Shown: positions 5,439-6,535 of the stretch, one piece after another
Position numbering within the stretch: the first letter of the stretch is position 1
How the letters are laid out: the number at the start of each line of letters is the position of its first letter
From: JBFWQM01 sp050249455
Lineage (GTDB): Bacteria > Pseudomonadota > Alphaproteobacteria > MPNO01 > VGEU01
Reading direction: 5' to 3'
Assembly (NCBI GenBank): GCA_050249455.1
Contig: JBFWQM010000274.1
Location: 1 to 6,535, forward strand
Length of the DNA stretch: 6,535 nucleotides
Position numbers and translations under genes: made by a program
The notes under the pieces: model-generated
Databases searched by the model: none
Seen by the model: only the letters and a program-made list of their open reading frames with translations
What the model was told of the DNA's origin: nothing

Positions 5439-6535
5439 GTGTCCCCCACGTTCACCGCGCTCGCCTATCTGGTCGCCGCGATCTGCTTCATCATGGCGCT
5501 GCGCGGCCTGTCGTCGCCGGTGACGGCGCGGCGCGGCAACGCCACCGGCATCGCCGGCATGGTCATCGCGATCGCCACCACGCTGGCCCAGCCCGCCGTC
5601 CTCAGCTACGACCTGATTGTCGCCGGCATCGTTATCGGCGGCGCGATCGGCGCCGTGACCGCGCTCAAGATCAAGATGACGGCGCTGCCGCAGCTGGTCG
5701 CCGCGTTCCACAGCCTGGTCGGCCTCGCCGCGGTATTCGTCGCCACCGCCGCGCTCTACGCGCCGGACGCCTACGGCATCGGCAGCGTCGGCCACATCAA
5801 GGTCGGCAGCCTGGTCGAGATGGCGCTCGGCACCGCGATCGGCGCGATCACGTTCTCCGGCTCGATCATCGCGTTCCTCAAGCTACAGGGGCTGGTGTCG
5901 GGCGCGCCGGTGGTGTTTCCCGGCCAGCACGCGCTGAACGCGCTGATCGGCGTCGTGATCCTGGCGCTCGGCGCATGGTTCTGCGCCACCGAATCCTACG
6001 GCGTCTACTGGGCGCTGGTGCTGCTCGCCTTCGCGGTCGGCTTCCTGCTCATCATTCCGATCGGCGGCGCCGACATGCCGGTCGTGATCTCGATGCTCAA
6101 CTCCTACTCGGGGTGGGCGGCCTGCGGCATCGGCTTCACCCTGGGCAACACGCTGCTGATCATCACCGGCGCGCTGGTCGGGTCGTCCGGCGCCATCCTC
6201 AGCTACATCATGTGCAAGGGGATGAACCGGTCGTTCTTCAACGTCATCCTGGGCGGCTTCGGCGCCGAGGGCGACGCGGCCGGCGCGGCGGCGCGGTTCA
6301 AGGACAAGGCGGTGAAGTCCGGCAGCGCCGAGGACGCGGCCTTCATCATGAAGAACGCGTCGAAGGTCATCATCGTGCCGGGCTACGGCATGGCGGTGGC
6401 GCAGGCGCAGCACGCGCTGCGCGAGATGGCCGACATCCTGAAGAAGGAAGGCGTCAACGTCTCCTACGCCATCCACCCGGTCGCCGGCCGCATGCCCGGC
6501 CACATGAACGTGCTGCTGGCCGAGGCGAGCGTGCC
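5439..6535 (+). CDS. pntB: NAD(P)+ transhydrogenase, subunit beta (domains II and III, NADP(H)-binding), 3' end cut by window edge
   Basis: 365 codons are visible from GTG 5439; family members have about 460-480 residues, so roughly 100 lie beyond the right edge. It is the integral membrane subunit that couples proton entry to NADP+ reduction. About nine hydrophobic segments can be seen, near 4-22, 35-52, 56-76, 86-107, 124-148, 164-182, 186-208, 214-233 and 236-259. H91 in FHSLVG matches the E. coli proton-channel histidine bH91. D212 in GADMP and N221 in LNSYSG match the other essential polar residues of domain II. A linker (about 260-305) leads to domain III, with VPGYGMAVAQAQ (313-324) for NADP(H) binding and HPVAGRMPGHMNVLL (346-360). 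It starts at GTG, 13 nt after pntAB, with GGAGG in front. It is the last gene of the visible pntAA-AB-B operon. Confidence 0.95.
   Translation, partial: MSPTFTALAYLVAAICFIMALRGLSSPVTARRGNATGIAGMVIAIATTLAQPAVLSYDLIVAGIVIGGAIGAVTALKIKMTALPQLVAAFHSLVGLAAVFVATAALYAPDAYGIGSVGHIKVGSLVEMALGTAIGAITFSGSIIAFLKLQGLVSGAPVVFPGQHALNALIGVVILALGAWFCATESYGVYWALVLLAFAVGFLLIIPIGGADMPVVISMLNSYSGWAACGIGFTLGNTLLIITGALVGSSGAILSYIMCKGMNRSFFNVILGGFGAEGDAAGAAARFKDKAVKSGSAEDAAFIMKNASKVIIVPGYGMAVAQAQHALREMADILKKEGVNVSYAIHPVAGRMPGHMNVLLAEASV

Noticed and set aside
5200..6503. Minus-strand open frames opposite pntAB and pntB
   Set aside because: They are shadows of membrane-protein genes whose plus-strand frames have helices and the conserved H91, D212 and N221 positions.

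Overview
This is a very GC-rich 6.5 kb window. Its codon use (strong G/C at third positions) and its three-subunit proton-translocating transhydrogenase (pntAA-pntAB-pntB, with lengths like those of Rhodospirillum rubrum) point to an alphaproteobacterium, probably of the Rhodospirillales or a relative. The organism assignment is inference. Everything here looks chromosomal; I see no tRNA, rRNA, CRISPR array, transposase or phage gene.

Layout. (1) Positions 1-716, minus strand: the first 238 codons of a pirin-family bicupin, whose C-terminus runs off the left edge. (2) Positions 717-890: a divergent promoter region. It holds two copies of a 13-bp element, each 33-38 bp upstream of one start codon and in the same orientation relative to its gene. 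(3) Positions 891-1751, plus strand: a second, clearly different pirin that is closer to the classical (human-like) pirin. (4) Positions 1752-1956: a non-coding stretch with an inverted pair of G/C-run repeats (hairpins and G-quadruplex motifs on opposite strands). A perfect 9-bp-stem hairpin follows and ends two bases before the bioF start codon. (5) Positions 1957-3794: bioF and bioD, overlapping by ATGA, two steps of biotin ring assembly. (6) Positions 3795-3897: a short gap with a candidate promoter. (7) Positions 3898-6535: the pnt operon, with pntB starting at GTG and cut by the right edge.

How the genes work together. BioF makes 8-amino-7-oxononanoate and BioD makes dethiobiotin. The intervening aminotransferase (bioA) and the final synthase (bioB) are not in the window and must lie elsewhere. 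PntAA/PntAB/PntB form the membrane transhydrogenase that uses the proton gradient to reduce NADP+ with NADH. The pirins are cupin metalloproteins of uncertain physiological role. No undescribed multi-gene system is visible. The most interesting signals are non-coding: the hairpin that buries the only plausible bioF ribosome-binding site, the inverted G-quadruplex repeat, and the duplicated element between the two pirin genes. One protein-level oddity is the probable loss of the nucleotide-base-reading Asn in BioD.
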